The notes under the pieces were generated by a model. That model was not told the DNA's origin and ran no database searches. It worked only from the letters and a program-made list of their open reading frames with translations. This document shows positions 55,928-64,000 of a DNA stretch of 64,000 bases, in pieces. The DNA comes from Rhodospirillales bacterium. Its GTDB lineage: Bacteria; Pseudomonadota; Alphaproteobacteria; ATCC43930; CGMCC-115725. Each line of letters opens with the position of its first letter. Position 1 is the stretch's first letter. The translations under genes and the position numbers were made by a program. Location: the NCBI GenBank assembly GCA_947473305.1, contig CANJCB010000005.1, positions 85,593 to 149,592 on the forward strand, written 5' to 3'.

Positions 55928-56194
55928 TCAGCTCTTGGGCGTGAGGCTTCCGCCGGTGATTTTCGTGCAGGTGCCGGTGGGCAGGTAGACCCAGGACTTG
56001 GGATCGTTGGCCACCTTCGATTCACCGGCGCAGGAATGGCTGCCCGTGGCGGCACAGTCGTTCTTGCCGGCGGCGACGATGCCGTAGCACTTCTCGGCCT
56101 TGAAGGAGGGCTCGCCTGCAGGGGCCGCCTGGGCCAGGTTCGGCAGCGCGGCGACGGCGGCGACGGCTCCGGCGATGATGAGGCTCGTTTTCAT
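55928..56194 (-). CDS. bufA: DUF2282 bufferin-type RiPP precursor
   Basis: An 88-residue precursor starting [20 protein letters not shown], a Sec signal peptide with cleavage after AQA. The mature part has four cysteines: Cys36 (EKCYG), Cys47 (KNDCA), Cys55 (SHSCAG) and Cys76 (GTCTK), with WVYLPTGTC as the conserved end. This is the standard DUF2282 pattern of bufferin-1 precursors, which after modification bind copper or other metals in the periplasm. I chose Met 56194 since an upstream frame start at 56257 has no signal character. It leads the operon. Confidence 0.92.
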   Translation of the reverse strand: MKTSLIIAGAVAAVAALPNLAQAAPAGEPSFKAEKCYGIVAAGKNDCAATGSHSCAGESKVANDPKSWVYLPTGTCTKITGGSLTPKS

Positions 56195-56284
56195 GGGGCA
56201 ATCTCCTCGACGGGGTTTCTCTATCGATAGCCTGATGTGGGGGCGGCGGTCATCCATCGCCTGCGAAATCGCCGAAACGTGAAG

Positions 56285-58453
56285 TCATGCGGCGGATGTT
56301 CCCTCCGCTGGCGCCGCATTCCGATTGCCTCGGGAAGTGGTCGCTCCGGCCGAAGCCGCCACCTCCGGCGAGAAGCCGCCGCCGTCGTTGGCCACACTCA
56401 CCGTGGGGGTCGCCAGCATGATGCCCTTGGCGGCGAATTCCTCGTGGATGCGGCGGAAGGCCTCGCGGCGGACCAGGAACTGCTGGGCGGGCTTCGTCTT
56501 GAATTTCGCCCGGAGGATCAGCGAGCCGTCCGAGATCCGCCGCACGCCCTGGCTTTTCAGGGGCTCGATGATCGCGGCGGCGAGTTCGGGCTTGTCCATC
56601 ATCTCCTGGCCGATGGCCTTGATGATCTTGCGGACCTTTTCGACATCCGTGCCATAGGCGACGCCGAACTCCAGCTTTTCGATCACCCAGTCGCGGCTCT
56701 GGTTGGTCAGCGCCGTGATCCCGCCGAAGGGCACGGTGTGCAGCGCTCCCCGGTGATGGCGCAGCCGCATGGAGCGGATGGAGATCGCCTCCACCGTTCC
56801 CCGGAGCCGGCCGGTATCGACGTATTCCCCGACCCGGAAGGCATCCTCCATCAGGAAGAAGATGCCCGACACGATATCGCGCACCAGCGCCTGGGCGCCG
56901 AAGCCGATGGCGAGGCCGATGATCCCGGCGCCCGCCAGCAGCGGCCCGATATCGACCCCGAGGGAGGAGAGCGAGATCATTCCCACGACGATCAGCAGGA
57001 CCACCGCGACCGCGCTGCGCAGGAGCGGCAGCAGCGTCTGCGTGCGGGTGCCGGGCAGCACCTCGTCCTCGTTGAAATCGAAGCGGTGGGTATGCCGGTC
57101 GATCAGCGCCTTCGTGACCTGCCAGGCAATGGCGGCGGTGAGCATCGCGACGGAGATGTTGATGACCGCATGGGCCACCATCCGCCCCGTGGAGGTCGCC
57201 ATCATCCCATAGCTGTCCAGCCCCCAGGCCTCGGCAGAGAGATAAAGGAACCACAGGCTGAAAACCGCATGGGCCACCCAGCGCACGACGCGGTAGGTGC
57301 GGTCCTTGACCTCTCGCGCCTCGTCTTGGTGATCGGCGCGGAGAGCGCGGTCGATGACCGGAAAGACGAAGAGCACGAGGACGGAGAAGACCGTCGCCCG
57401 CGCCTCGACGTATTCGTCGAGCAGCATATGCATGGTCCAGACAGCCCAGGTCGCCGCCAGATAAGCGATGGCGAAGACATGCCAGGCCTGGGCCAGCGCT
57501 GCCCGCGCACCGACGATTTCGGCAGCCTCGTATTCCCGTGCCTGATGAACGCGACCCGCCCAGACGAGACCCAGCATCACCAGCGCCGCGCCCAGCCCGC
57601 AGAGGAGCCTGAAGGCTCGCCGCAATTCCTCGTCGAGCCCCAGGATGCGCAACAGGCTGTTCGACAGGAAGGAGAAGGCCACGACCCCCGCCAGCACGAT
57701 GAGATAGAGCCTGACACGATGGATCTGCCGGCCTTTCAGATCCTCGATCTGCGCCGCCAGCGAGCCCCGATGAAGAAGCGCCTTGGCGACGACCCCCACC
57801 AGCCGGATCACCCCGACCACGAGCAGATAGGTCATCACGAAGTCGCGCAGCGGATCGAAGCGCTCGAAGAACACGAAGGACGTGCCATAGGCCGTGACGA
57901 TGAAGGCTACGACGCAGATGAGGTCGAGCGCCACGCCCACGGCATGGACTCCGATCCGCGCAAGCTCGCTTCCCGCGACCGGCATGCTCAACCGCTGCCG
58001 GGTCTTGCGCGTAGACCGCCGCAGCAGCCATTCCACCGCGCGTCCCACCGTCAGCATGGTGAACAGCACCAGGAGCGCATGGCCGACCGCGGGCCATCCC
58101 TCCTGGTCCGTCAGGTTGCGCAACACGATGAAATAGGCGTGAGGGAAATCCCCCACCGCCTTCCGGATCGCGTCGATTCGGTCCAATACCTCCCCGGCCC
58201 GTTCTCGGATCCGCTCCTGGATCGAGGGGGAGGCGGCCTCCATTTCAGCGGGGAGGGCGGCGGCCGTGGCCTCGGCCTTGAGCTTGCCGACGAGAATTTC
58301 CCGGGTCTGGGCGTCGGTGAGCGGCGCCACGAAACTATCCACCTGCTCGGTCTTCAGCGATCCGGGAATGGCGGGAGTTGCCGGCTTGTCCGCGGCAAGG
58401 GCAGATGAGAGTCCGATCAGGAGGAGAAGGAGGACCCGAAGGAGCATATGCAT
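56285..58453 (-). CDS. Large MscS-family mechanosensitive channel
   Basis: A 722-residue protein from ATG 58453 (MHMLLRVLLLLLIGLSSALAA, a signal peptide); an upstream start at 58507 would add 18 residues. A periplasmic helical domain (about 30-115) is followed by about ten membrane helices, ending in the pore segment LAGAGIIGLAIGFGAQALVRDIVSGIFF. The MscS cytoplasmic beta domain then has AFRVGEYVDTGRLRGTVEAISIRSMRLRHHRG, HTVPFGGITALTNQSRDW. The size and multi-helix layout resemble MscK/YnaI/YbiO-type channels. It protects against hypo-osmotic shock. It sits 90 bp from the bufferin precursor on the same strand. Confidence 0.9.
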   Translation of the reverse strand: MHMLLRVLLLLLIGLSSALAADKPATPAIPGSLKTEQVDSFVAPLTDAQTREILVGKLKAEATAAALPAEMEAASPSIQERIRERAGEVLDRIDAIRKAVGDFPHAYFIVLRNLTDQEGWPAVGHALLVLFTMLTVGRAVEWLLRRSTRKTRQRLSMPVAGSELARIGVHAVGVALDLICVVAFIVTAYGTSFVFFERFDPLRDFVMTYLLVVGVIRLVGVVAKALLHRGSLAAQIEDLKGRQIHRVRLYLIVLAGVVAFSFLSNSLLRILGLDEELRRAFRLLCGLGAALVMLGLVWAGRVHQAREYEAAEIVGARAALAQAWHVFAIAYLAATWAVWTMHMLLDEYVEARATVFSVLVLFVFPVIDRALRADHQDEAREVKDRTYRVVRWVAHAVFSLWFLYLSAEAWGLDSYGMMATSTGRMVAHAVINISVAMLTAAIAWQVTKALIDRHTHRFDFNEDEVLPGTRTQTLLPLLRSAVAVVLLIVVGMISLSSLGVDIGPLLAGAGIIGLAIGFGAQALVRDIVSGIFFLMEDAFRVGEYVDTGRLRGTVEAISIRSMRLRHHRGALHTVPFGGITALTNQSRDWVIEKLEFGVAYGTDVEKVRKIIKAIGQEMMDKPELAAAIIEPLKSQGVRRISDGSLILRAKFKTKPAQQFLVRREAFRRIHEEFAAKGIMLATPTVSVANDGGGFSPEVAASAGATTSRGNRNAAPAEGTSAA

Positions 58454-58538
58454 AGGCCGATCATAGCACAGCCCTAAAGGACGATCTGCGTTGGCGGTTC
58501 GCCCCACAACAATATGTTACTGCCGCGATCAATTGTTT

Positions 58539-58550
58539 GACCTATTGGTC
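58539..58550. promoter_or_regulatory. Possible GntR-family operator
   Basis: GACC-TATT-GGTC, an inverted repeat 67 bp upstream of the gntR-type start, overlapping a TTGACC hexamer at 58537-58542. Palindromes with GGTC/GACC-like half-sites are common for FadR-subfamily regulators, so this might be an autoregulatory site. No second copy was found in front of the downstream operon. Confidence 0.25.
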
Positions 58551-58616
58551 CGAAGCCGGTCATCATACCGATGGGTGCCGGAGCGAATGATCCTCGGGAG
58601 GGGTGGAGCGATCGGA

Positions 58617-59378
58617 ATGGCCAACAAGAAACCAACGCAAGAACTCGAACTCGGGCCCGTGGTTACGACCAGCGTGGCGAAGCAGATTTCCGAACGCCTG
58701 CGCGAGGCGATCGTGAGCGGTCGCCTGAAGGTCGGCGAGAAACTGCCGACAGAGGAAGGCCTGGCGCAGAGCTATGGCGTATCCCGCCCCACGATCCGCG
58801 AGGCCCTGAAACGGCTCGCGGCCCAGAGCCTCGTCCATACGCGGCGGGGGCCTGTCGGCGGCAATTTCGTCTCCTCGCCCGATCCTGAACAACTCGCCGA
58901 ATCGCTCACTGGGGCGACGACTTTGCTGGTCAGCCTCGGCGCCTTCCAATTCGAGGAAATCGTGGCGATGCGCCTCGAAATGGAGGGAACCTGCTGCCGT
59001 CTGGCGGCCGAGCAGCGCACCGACCAGGACCTCGTGGCCATGCGGGCGGCCCTCGCCCACCAGCGCCGACCGGACCTCACCGACGAGGAGTTCTGCGCGG
59101 CGGATGTGCAGTTCCACCGGGCGCTGGCCAATGCGACGCAGAACGGGCCGCTCCGCTTCATCATGTATGCGGTGGTCGAATCCATGCTGCCGATCACCAA
59201 CCTCGTCGTCTTCCGGGTGCGCGAGCGCGCGGTCATCATCGAGTGGCACAAGGACATCCTCGCCGCCGTCGAAAAGCGGGACCCCGTGGCGGCCGTGGCG
59301 GCCCTCGGACAGCTCGTCAAATACCTCGGTGAACGGTATCGCGAGGCCTTGCTTCGCCGTCAGCAGCAGCTTCCTTAG
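58617..59378 (+). CDS. GntR family transcriptional regulator, FadR/FCD subfamily
   Basis: A 253-residue regulator taking ATG 58617 (MANKKPTQELEL), preceded by GGAG at 8 bp; longer in-frame starts at 58491 and 58587 lack a good ribosome-binding site. The winged HTH is at about 20-90 (VAKQISERLREAIVSGRLKV, GVSRPTIREALKRLA). The FCD ligand domain at about 105-240 has Asp and His metal-type ligands in VQFHRALA, VVESM and EWHKDILAAV. It probably controls the acyl-CoA operon immediately downstream. Confidence 0.9.
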   Translation: MANKKPTQELELGPVVTTSVAKQISERLREAIVSGRLKVGEKLPTEEGLAQSYGVSRPTIREALKRLAAQSLVHTRRGPVGGNFVSSPDPEQLAESLTGATTLLVSLGAFQFEEIVAMRLEMEGTCCRLAAEQRTDQDLVAMRAALAHQRRPDLTDEEFCAADVQFHRALANATQNGPLRFIMYAVVESMLPITNLVVFRVRERAVIIEWHKDILAAVEKRDPVAAVAALGQLVKYLGERYREALLRRQQQLP

Positions 59379-59615
59379 GCGTTCCGCCGCAGGGGGTATT
59401 GCTTGACAAATAGTAGATTGCTCTTCAGGCTCCCCGAAGGTCGTTGCCACCCCGCAAGAAAGGGTGAGGCGGCCGGGAGGAGACCGACGGTTCGTGAAAG
59501 GCCTTGCGATCCAATGTGGCAATCCGCGCCGCATTTCTGGCCATGACGGCATGCCGTTCCGTCACCTCTTCCGCACTGCTTACCGTTTGTCTTTTCGATC
59601 TCGGGGGATCGCTTG

Positions 59616-61709
59616 ATGAATATCGATAGGCTGCTGAAGCCTCGCTCCGTCGCCATCGTCGGCGCGTCCGAAAGCCCGACCATCGGGCGCAGCGTGATCG
59701 CATCGCTGAACTCCTTCGGTTTCACGGGCGGCATCTATCCGATCAACCCGAAATACCAGACCGTGCTCGGGCACAAGTGCTATGCGAGCCTCAAGGACCT
59801 GCCCGAGGCGCCTGACGTGGTGTCGATCTGCGTCGGCTATCAGCGCGTCATGGACAATGTCCGCCTGCTGCCGGAAGTCGGCGCGGGCGCGGCGGTGATT
59901 TACGACGGCGGCTTCGGCGAAGGCGGCGAGGAGGGCAAGAAGCTCCAGGCCGAACTGCAGGACATCTGCCGCCAGGGCGGAATCGCGCTCGGCGGGCCCA
60001 ATTGCATGGGCATCATGAACCCGCAGCACCGCAGCACGACCTATACGGTGGAGCCCAACAATCCCAACGCGCTGCGCGGTAATGTGGGCCTCGTCTCGCA
60101 AAGCGGCTCGATCTGCATCGGCATGACCTCCGACGTGCGCCGCTTCGGCTTCAGCCTGGTGGTCTCCGCCGGCAACGAAGCCATCGTGGGCGCGGCTCAA
60201 TACATCAACTGGCTGATCGACGATCCGAACACCAAGGTCATCGCCCTCTTCGTCGAGGCGATCCGCCAGCCCGAGGAATTCGTCGCCGCCCTGGACCGTG
60301 CCGCCAATGCCGGCAAGCCGGTGGTGGTGCTCAAGGTCGGCAAGAGCGAGCGCACCCGCGCCGCCATCACCAGCCATACGGGCGGTCTCGCCGGCGAGAG
60401 CAACGTCTTCTCCCAAATCCTGAAGGCGCATCGCGCCATCGAGGTCGACGAGCTCGACGAATTCGCCGAGGTCCTCGCGGTCTGCCAGGGCAAGCGCTGG
60501 CCCAAGGGCAAGCGGATCTCCATCGTCACCTCCTCGGGCGGTCTCGCCGAACTGGTGCTCGACGTCGCCGGCAAGGCGGGCGTCGATCTGCCGCCGCTGC
60601 CCCCTAAGACCCGTGCGGATGCGGAAGAGGTCATCGGCCATATCGGCGGCGACGGCAACCCGCTCGACGCCTGGGGCCATGGCGACTATGGGCGCAACCT
60701 GCCCCATGCCTTGAAGGTGCTGAACGAGAGCCCGACGACCGATGCCATTGGCGTCTGCGTCGAATCCTTCGACGGCAATCCGATGGGCGCGACCCCGCTC
60801 CAGCCCGCCCGCGCCGAGCAGTTCGGCGCCGCGGCCGAGGCGTCTGAGAAGCCCCATTACTACCTCAACATGCGGCCGAGCCTGATGAATACCATCGAGG
60901 TCGAGGCGCTCAGGAAATCGGGCGTCGTCGTGCTGACAGGCACCCGCCAGGGCCTGCTGGGCTTCGACCGGATGGCGCGCTGGGCCGAGCCCCTGCCGCC
61001 CTTCCGCAAGTCCCAGGCGAAGCCCGCTGCCGTCACGATCGCGGGCCGTTCGACGGTCCATGAGTTCGACAGCAAGGCCTTGCTGGCCGCCTGCGGCGTG
61101 ACCGTCACCAAGGAAAAGCTCGCCACCACGCTGGAGGCCGCCAAGGCGGGTGCTAAGGAGATCGGCTATCCGGTGGTGCTGAAGGCTGTCTCGGACGACA
61201 TTCCGCACAAGTCCGAATATGGCCTCGTGAAGGTCGGCATCGCCGACGAAGCCGCCCTTGCCAAGGCCTGGGCGGACCTCGAAGCTAATATGAAGAAGGT
61301 CGGCAAGCCGGTGAAGCTCGCGGGCTTTGTCGTGCAGCAGATGATCAAGGACGGTCTGGAGATGTTCGCGGGCGTATCGCGCGATCCGGTCTTCGGCCTG
61401 ACGCTCGCGGTCGGTTTCGGCGGTATCGAGATCGAGATCACCCGGGACTTCGCGCTCCGGCCTCTGCCCTTGCGCGAAGGCGATGCCGAGGCGATGATCC
61501 AGGAATTGAAGGGCGCCGCGCGTCTGGGAGCCATCCGGGGCCAGCCCGCGGCGGATGTGAAGAGCTTCGCGAAGGCGATCTATGGTCTGGCGGATTTCGT
61601 CGCGGCCAACGGCGACCAGATCGACGAGATCGACTTGAACCCCATCAAGCTTCTGCCGGAAGGCAAGGGCTGCGTGGTGGTGGACGCGCTCATCGTACCG
61701 AAGAAATAG
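59616..61709 (+). CDS. ADP-forming acyl-CoA ligase (acetate-CoA ligase family)
   Basis: A 697-residue fused alpha-beta enzyme. The CoA-binding domain (about 5-130) has PRSVAIVGASESPTIGRSVI. The ligase-CoA middle domains include LVSQSGSICIGM and TSHTGGLAGE, containing the phosphohistidine candidate. The C-terminal ATP-grasp domain (about 480-697) has GYPVVLKAVSDDIPHKSEYG and VVQQMIKDGLEMFAG. It activates a carboxylic acid to its CoA ester with ATP, or runs in reverse. The substrate is not deducible; the genes after it suggest an enoyl- or acyl-CoA pathway. Confidence 0.88.
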   Translation: MNIDRLLKPRSVAIVGASESPTIGRSVIASLNSFGFTGGIYPINPKYQTVLGHKCYASLKDLPEAPDVVSICVGYQRVMDNVRLLPEVGAGAAVIYDGGFGEGGEEGKKLQAELQDICRQGGIALGGPNCMGIMNPQHRSTTYTVEPNNPNALRGNVGLVSQSGSICIGMTSDVRRFGFSLVVSAGNEAIVGAAQYINWLIDDPNTKVIALFVEAIRQPEEFVAALDRAANAGKPVVVLKVGKSERTRAAITSHTGGLAGESNVFSQILKAHRAIEVDELDEFAEVLAVCQGKRWPKGKRISIVTSSGGLAELVLDVAGKAGVDLPPLPPKTRADAEEVIGHIGGDGNPLDAWGHGDYGRNLPHALKVLNESPTTDAIGVCVESFDGNPMGATPLQPARAEQFGAAAEASEKPHYYLNMRPSLMNTIEVEALRKSGVVVLTGTRQGLLGFDRMARWAEPLPPFRKSQAKPAAVTIAGRSTVHEFDSKALLAACGVTVTKEKLATTLEAAKAGAKEIGYPVVLKAVSDDIPHKSEYGLVKVGIADEAALAKAWADLEANMKKVGKPVKLAGFVVQQMIKDGLEMFAGVSRDPVFGLTLAVGFGGIEIEITRDFALRPLPLREGDAEAMIQELKGAARLGAIRGQPAADVKSFAKAIYGLADFVAANGDQIDEIDLNPIKLLPEGKGCVVVDALIVPKK

Positions 61710-61726
61710 CAAGGGAGAGAGAAGCC

Positions 61727-62542
61727 ATGTCCGAGGAAATCGCGATCTACGAAGTAGACGACAAGATCGGCATCATCACGATGAACCGGCCCGACAAGCT
61801 CAATGCCTTGAGCATTGACCTTAAGGCCGCTCTCGTCGCCGCTTTCGCCAAGGCCGATGAAGACCCGAACACCAGCGTCGTCGTGCTCCGTTCCAACGGC
61901 CGCAGCTTCTGCGCCGGCTACGACTTGGGCGCCCCGCCGAAGAAGCCGGAAGATGCGCACGATCCCCTGAAGTGGCATGCCTCCCTGACGCCCAGCCTCG
62001 CCATGGAAATGACGCCCTGGTACATGTCGAAGCCGGTGATCTGCTCCGTGCAGGGTCATGCCCTCGGCGGCGGCTGCGAGCTCACCATGTTCTGCGACAT
62101 GACCATCGCGGCCGATAACGCGCTCTTCGGCGAGCCCGAGGGTCGTTTCACCGGCACCGGCCCCGGCTTCATCATGCCCTGGCTGATCGGCTATAAGAAG
62201 GCGCGCGAGCTCCTTTATCTCGGCGACATGATCTCCGCCCAGGAAGCCTTGGCGCTCGGCATGATCAACAAGATCGTCCCCGCCGACGAGCTGCGCGAAG
62301 CCACCATCAAATACGCCAAGCGCTTGGCGCTCATCGCCCCGGAAGCCCTCAAGATGACCAAGCTGGCGATCAATCGCGGCGCCGACGCTTCCGGTTTCCG
62401 CAATGCCATGCAGGCCGGTATCGACGTGGTGGCGCCGCTTTATGCCGCCAAGACGGCGGTGGGCGACGAATTCAAGGACCGTATCGCCAAGGACGGCCTG
62501 CCGTCCGCGCTGAAGTGGCGCACGGGTCAGTTCAAGCAGTAA
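61727..62542 (+). CDS. Enoyl-CoA hydratase/isomerase family protein
   Basis: A 271-residue crotonase-fold enzyme. Oxyanion-hole segments are SFCAGYDLG and [15 protein letters not shown]. The family's catalytic-Glu positions are less canonical here ([20 protein letters not shown]), so hydratase, isomerase or hydrolase activity is uncertain. It is 17 bp after the acyl-CoA ligase and 40 bp before the crotonyl-CoA reductase-like gene, fitting a role on an acyl-CoA intermediate of the same pathway. Confidence 0.88.
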   Translation: MSEEIAIYEVDDKIGIITMNRPDKLNALSIDLKAALVAAFAKADEDPNTSVVVLRSNGRSFCAGYDLGAPPKKPEDAHDPLKWHASLTPSLAMEMTPWYMSKPVICSVQGHALGGGCELTMFCDMTIAADNALFGEPEGRFTGTGPGFIMPWLIGYKKARELLYLGDMISAQEALALGMINKIVPADELREATIKYAKRLALIAPEALKMTKLAINRGADASGFRNAMQAGIDVVAPLYAAKTAVGDEFKDRIAKDGLPSALKWRTGQFKQ

Positions 62543-62582
62543 ATCGCGGGGCTTTGCTGCCGCTATCGGATGGAGGGTTGAA

Positions 62583-63827
62583 GTGGTTGAAATCGTTGCT
62601 CTGGGCGAACGCCCGGCTCTTGGGGGCGTCCCCGAGAAGATGCATGCCTTCGCGGTTCGCCAGAGCCGTTTCGGCGAGCCCAAGGACGCCTGGAAACGCG
62701 AGATCCTGGACGTGCCGTCGATCAACGACGACGAAGTCCTAGTCTACGTCATGGCGACGGGCATCAACTACAACAACGTCTGGGCCGCTTTGGGCATTCC
62801 GGTCGATGTGATCGCGGAACGCCAGAAGAGCCTCGGCCACAAGGAAGAGTTCCATGCGGGCGGCAGCGATTGCTCCGGCATCGTCTGGGCGGTGGGCAAG
62901 AACGTCACCAACGTGAAGCTCGGCGACGCGGTCGTCGTGCACAGCGGCTGGTGGGACAAGGACGATCCCTGGGTCAAGTCCGGCAAGGATCCGATGCTGG
63001 CGGAAAGCACGCGCATCTGGGGCTACCAGACGAATTACGGCAGCTATTGCCAATTCGCCAAGGCCCAGTCGCATCAATGCATTCCGAAGCCGAAGAACCT
63101 GACCTGGGAAGCGGCGGGCTGCTATCTGCTCTGCGCTTCCACGGCCTATCGCATGCTGATGGGCTGGGGTCCGAACGTTGTCGAGAAGGGCGATGTTGTG
63201 CTCGTCTGGGGCGCGGCCGGCGGCCTTGGCTCCATGGCGCTGCAGATCACCCGCGAGATGGGCGGCCGTCCGATCGCCGTCGTCTCCGACGAGAGCAAGC
63301 GGCAGTTCTGCATGGATCACGGCGCCATCGGCGTGATCAATCGCAAGGACTTCAATCATTGGGGCAAGATGCCCGACACCAACAGCCCGGAGTACAATAC
63401 CTGGGTCAAGGGCGTGCGCGCCTTCGGCAAGGCGATCTGGGACATCTGCGGCGAGCGGGTCAGCCCCCGCATCGTCTTCGAACATCCCGGCGAGACGACC
63501 CTGCCGACCTCCTGCTTCATCGCGGCGACGGGCGGCCTGATCGTGATCTGCGCCGGCACCACCGGCTATAACGTGACCCTCGACCTGCGCTATCATTGGA
63601 TGCGCCAGAAGCGCCTCCAGGGCAGCCATCTCTCGAACGACGAGCAGGCAGCGGCAGTGACCAAGCTGGTCGCCGAGGGCCGGATCGATCCCTGCCTTTC
63701 GGATCGTCTCTTCCAGTTCGACGAGATCGCCGAGGCCCATCAGCTCATGCACGAGAACAAACATCCCTCGGGCAACATGGGCGTGCTGGTCAATGCGACG
63801 AAGGCGGGCGAGGGCGTCGGCATCTAG
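62583..63827 (+). CDS. Crotonyl-CoA carboxylase/reductase-like medium-chain dehydrogenase
   Basis: A 414-residue MDR-superfamily enzyme strongly resembling [33 protein letters not shown], the NADPH motif [37 protein letters not shown] and [14 protein letters not shown]. In CCRs I know, the segment WGYETxxGSFAQF is conserved; here it is [13 protein letters not shown], replacing Glu by Gln and altering its neighbours. So it may reduce an enoyl-CoA without carboxylation. Start GTG 62583 follows GGAGG. Confidence 0.85.
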   Translation: MVEIVALGERPALGGVPEKMHAFAVRQSRFGEPKDAWKREILDVPSINDDEVLVYVMATGINYNNVWAALGIPVDVIAERQKSLGHKEEFHAGGSDCSGIVWAVGKNVTNVKLGDAVVVHSGWWDKDDPWVKSGKDPMLAESTRIWGYQTNYGSYCQFAKAQSHQCIPKPKNLTWEAAGCYLLCASTAYRMLMGWGPNVVEKGDVVLVWGAAGGLGSMALQITREMGGRPIAVVSDESKRQFCMDHGAIGVINRKDFNHWGKMPDTNSPEYNTWVKGVRAFGKAIWDICGERVSPRIVFEHPGETTLPTSCFIAATGGLIVICAGTTGYNVTLDLRYHWMRQKRLQGSHLSNDEQAAAVTKLVAEGRIDPCLSDRLFQFDEIAEAHQLMHENKHPSGNMGVLVNATKAGEGVGI

Positions 63828-63869
63828 CCGACGTTTTCGAAGAACGAGACTAAAGGGCGAGGGGAAGCC

Positions 63870-64000
63870 ATGTCGATAGCGGCGACGGCGGGAGCTGTAG
63901 GGACTGGGACGGGTCGGCGGTTCCGATTGGGGCATTCGCGGACGGGCTGGTTGTTGATGACGCCGGCGTTGTTGTTCCTGACGTTGCTGTTCGTGGTTCC
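63870..64000 (+). CDS. ABC transporter inner-membrane permease, N-terminal part (runs off the right edge)
   Basis: The first 43 codons begin MSIAATAGAVGTGTGRRFRL and continue SRTGWLLMTPALLFLTLLFV, the usual first membrane helix (WLLxxPALLxLxxxFxxP) of binding-protein-dependent permeases of the spermidine/putrescine or sugar type. It is 42 bp after the crotonyl-CoA reductase-like gene with GGGGAAG upstream, so a substrate-uptake system is probably part of this operon. The rest is outside the window. Confidence 0.75.
   Translation, partial: MSIAATAGAVGTGTGRRFRLGHSRTGWLLMTPALLFLTLLFVV

Noticed and set aside
59580..61712. 710-codon minus-strand frame opposite the acyl-CoA ligase
   Set aside because: Mirror frame of the ATP-grasp/CoA ligase; Asp/Arg/His-rich low-information sequence.

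Overview
The window is high-GC, densely coded bacterial chromosome. Its gene order points to an alphaproteobacterium, most likely of the Rhodospirillales type: (1) F1-ATPase genes atpH-A-G-D-C without F0 genes; (2) the run rplU-rpmA-obgE-proB-proA-nadD-rsfS-rlmH, then gpmI, envC-like, ctpA, divergent polysaccharide deacetylase and rppH; (3) fsa and priA beside atp; (4) mdh beside sucA-sucB-lpd. I cannot name a genus. No rRNA, tRNA or CRISPR array was recognised.

Layout. 1-3.3 kb: EamA transporter start, then an oxidative-stress cluster (oxyR divergent from ahpC, then ahpD, dps) with a good OxyR operator overlapping the oxyR start codon. 3.6-10.6 kb: TCA genes mdh, sucA, sucB, lpd. 10.8-15.6 kb: xerC, DUF484 and fsa, divergent from priA. 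16.0-21.9 kb: the atp operon and a ferritin-like gene. 22.1-37.5 kb: the conserved minus-strand housekeeping block from rplU (right) to rppH (left).

That block is interrupted between rlmH and gpmI (28.4-31.1 kb) by a lower-GC insertion. It holds an IS1595-family transposon with 19-21 bp terminal inverted repeats, carrying three tightly overlapping passenger genes of unknown function, next to the 3' remnant of a Shedu (DUF4263)-like defence gene. This is the best candidate in the window for an undescribed module.

37.6-46.4 kb: a membrane AraC-type regulator, a sterol-desaturase-family enzyme, a secreted protein behind two possible EcfG promoters, MATE and DHA2 efflux pumps, an MscS channel with a cyclic-nucleotide-binding domain, and a class II aldolase. 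46.6-53.8 kb: a catabolic cluster (2-hydroxyacid dehydrogenase, DUF6282 hydrolase, two TauD-type dioxygenases, PhoD phosphatase, MFS transporter). 53.9-56.2 kb: a bufferin-type RiPP operon (DUF2282 precursor, DUF692, DUF2063, DoxX). 56.3-58.5 kb: a large MscS channel. 58.6-64.0 kb: a GntR regulator followed by acyl-CoA ligase, enoyl-CoA hydratase, a crotonyl-CoA reductase-like enzyme and the start of an ABC permease, probably an uptake and CoA-dependent catabolic operon.

Two families of dispersed repeats (four copies with ends like CTCCCTCTCC; five copies bounded by CGTCAT/ATGACG) and one 31-bp inverted repeat occupy most of the longer gaps, usually just after stop codons. Two genes lack an ATG start: nadD, which appears to use CTG in a CTGA overlap with proA, and rsfS, which uses GTG in a GTGA overlap and carries a 210-residue Lys/Ala/Arg-rich extension.
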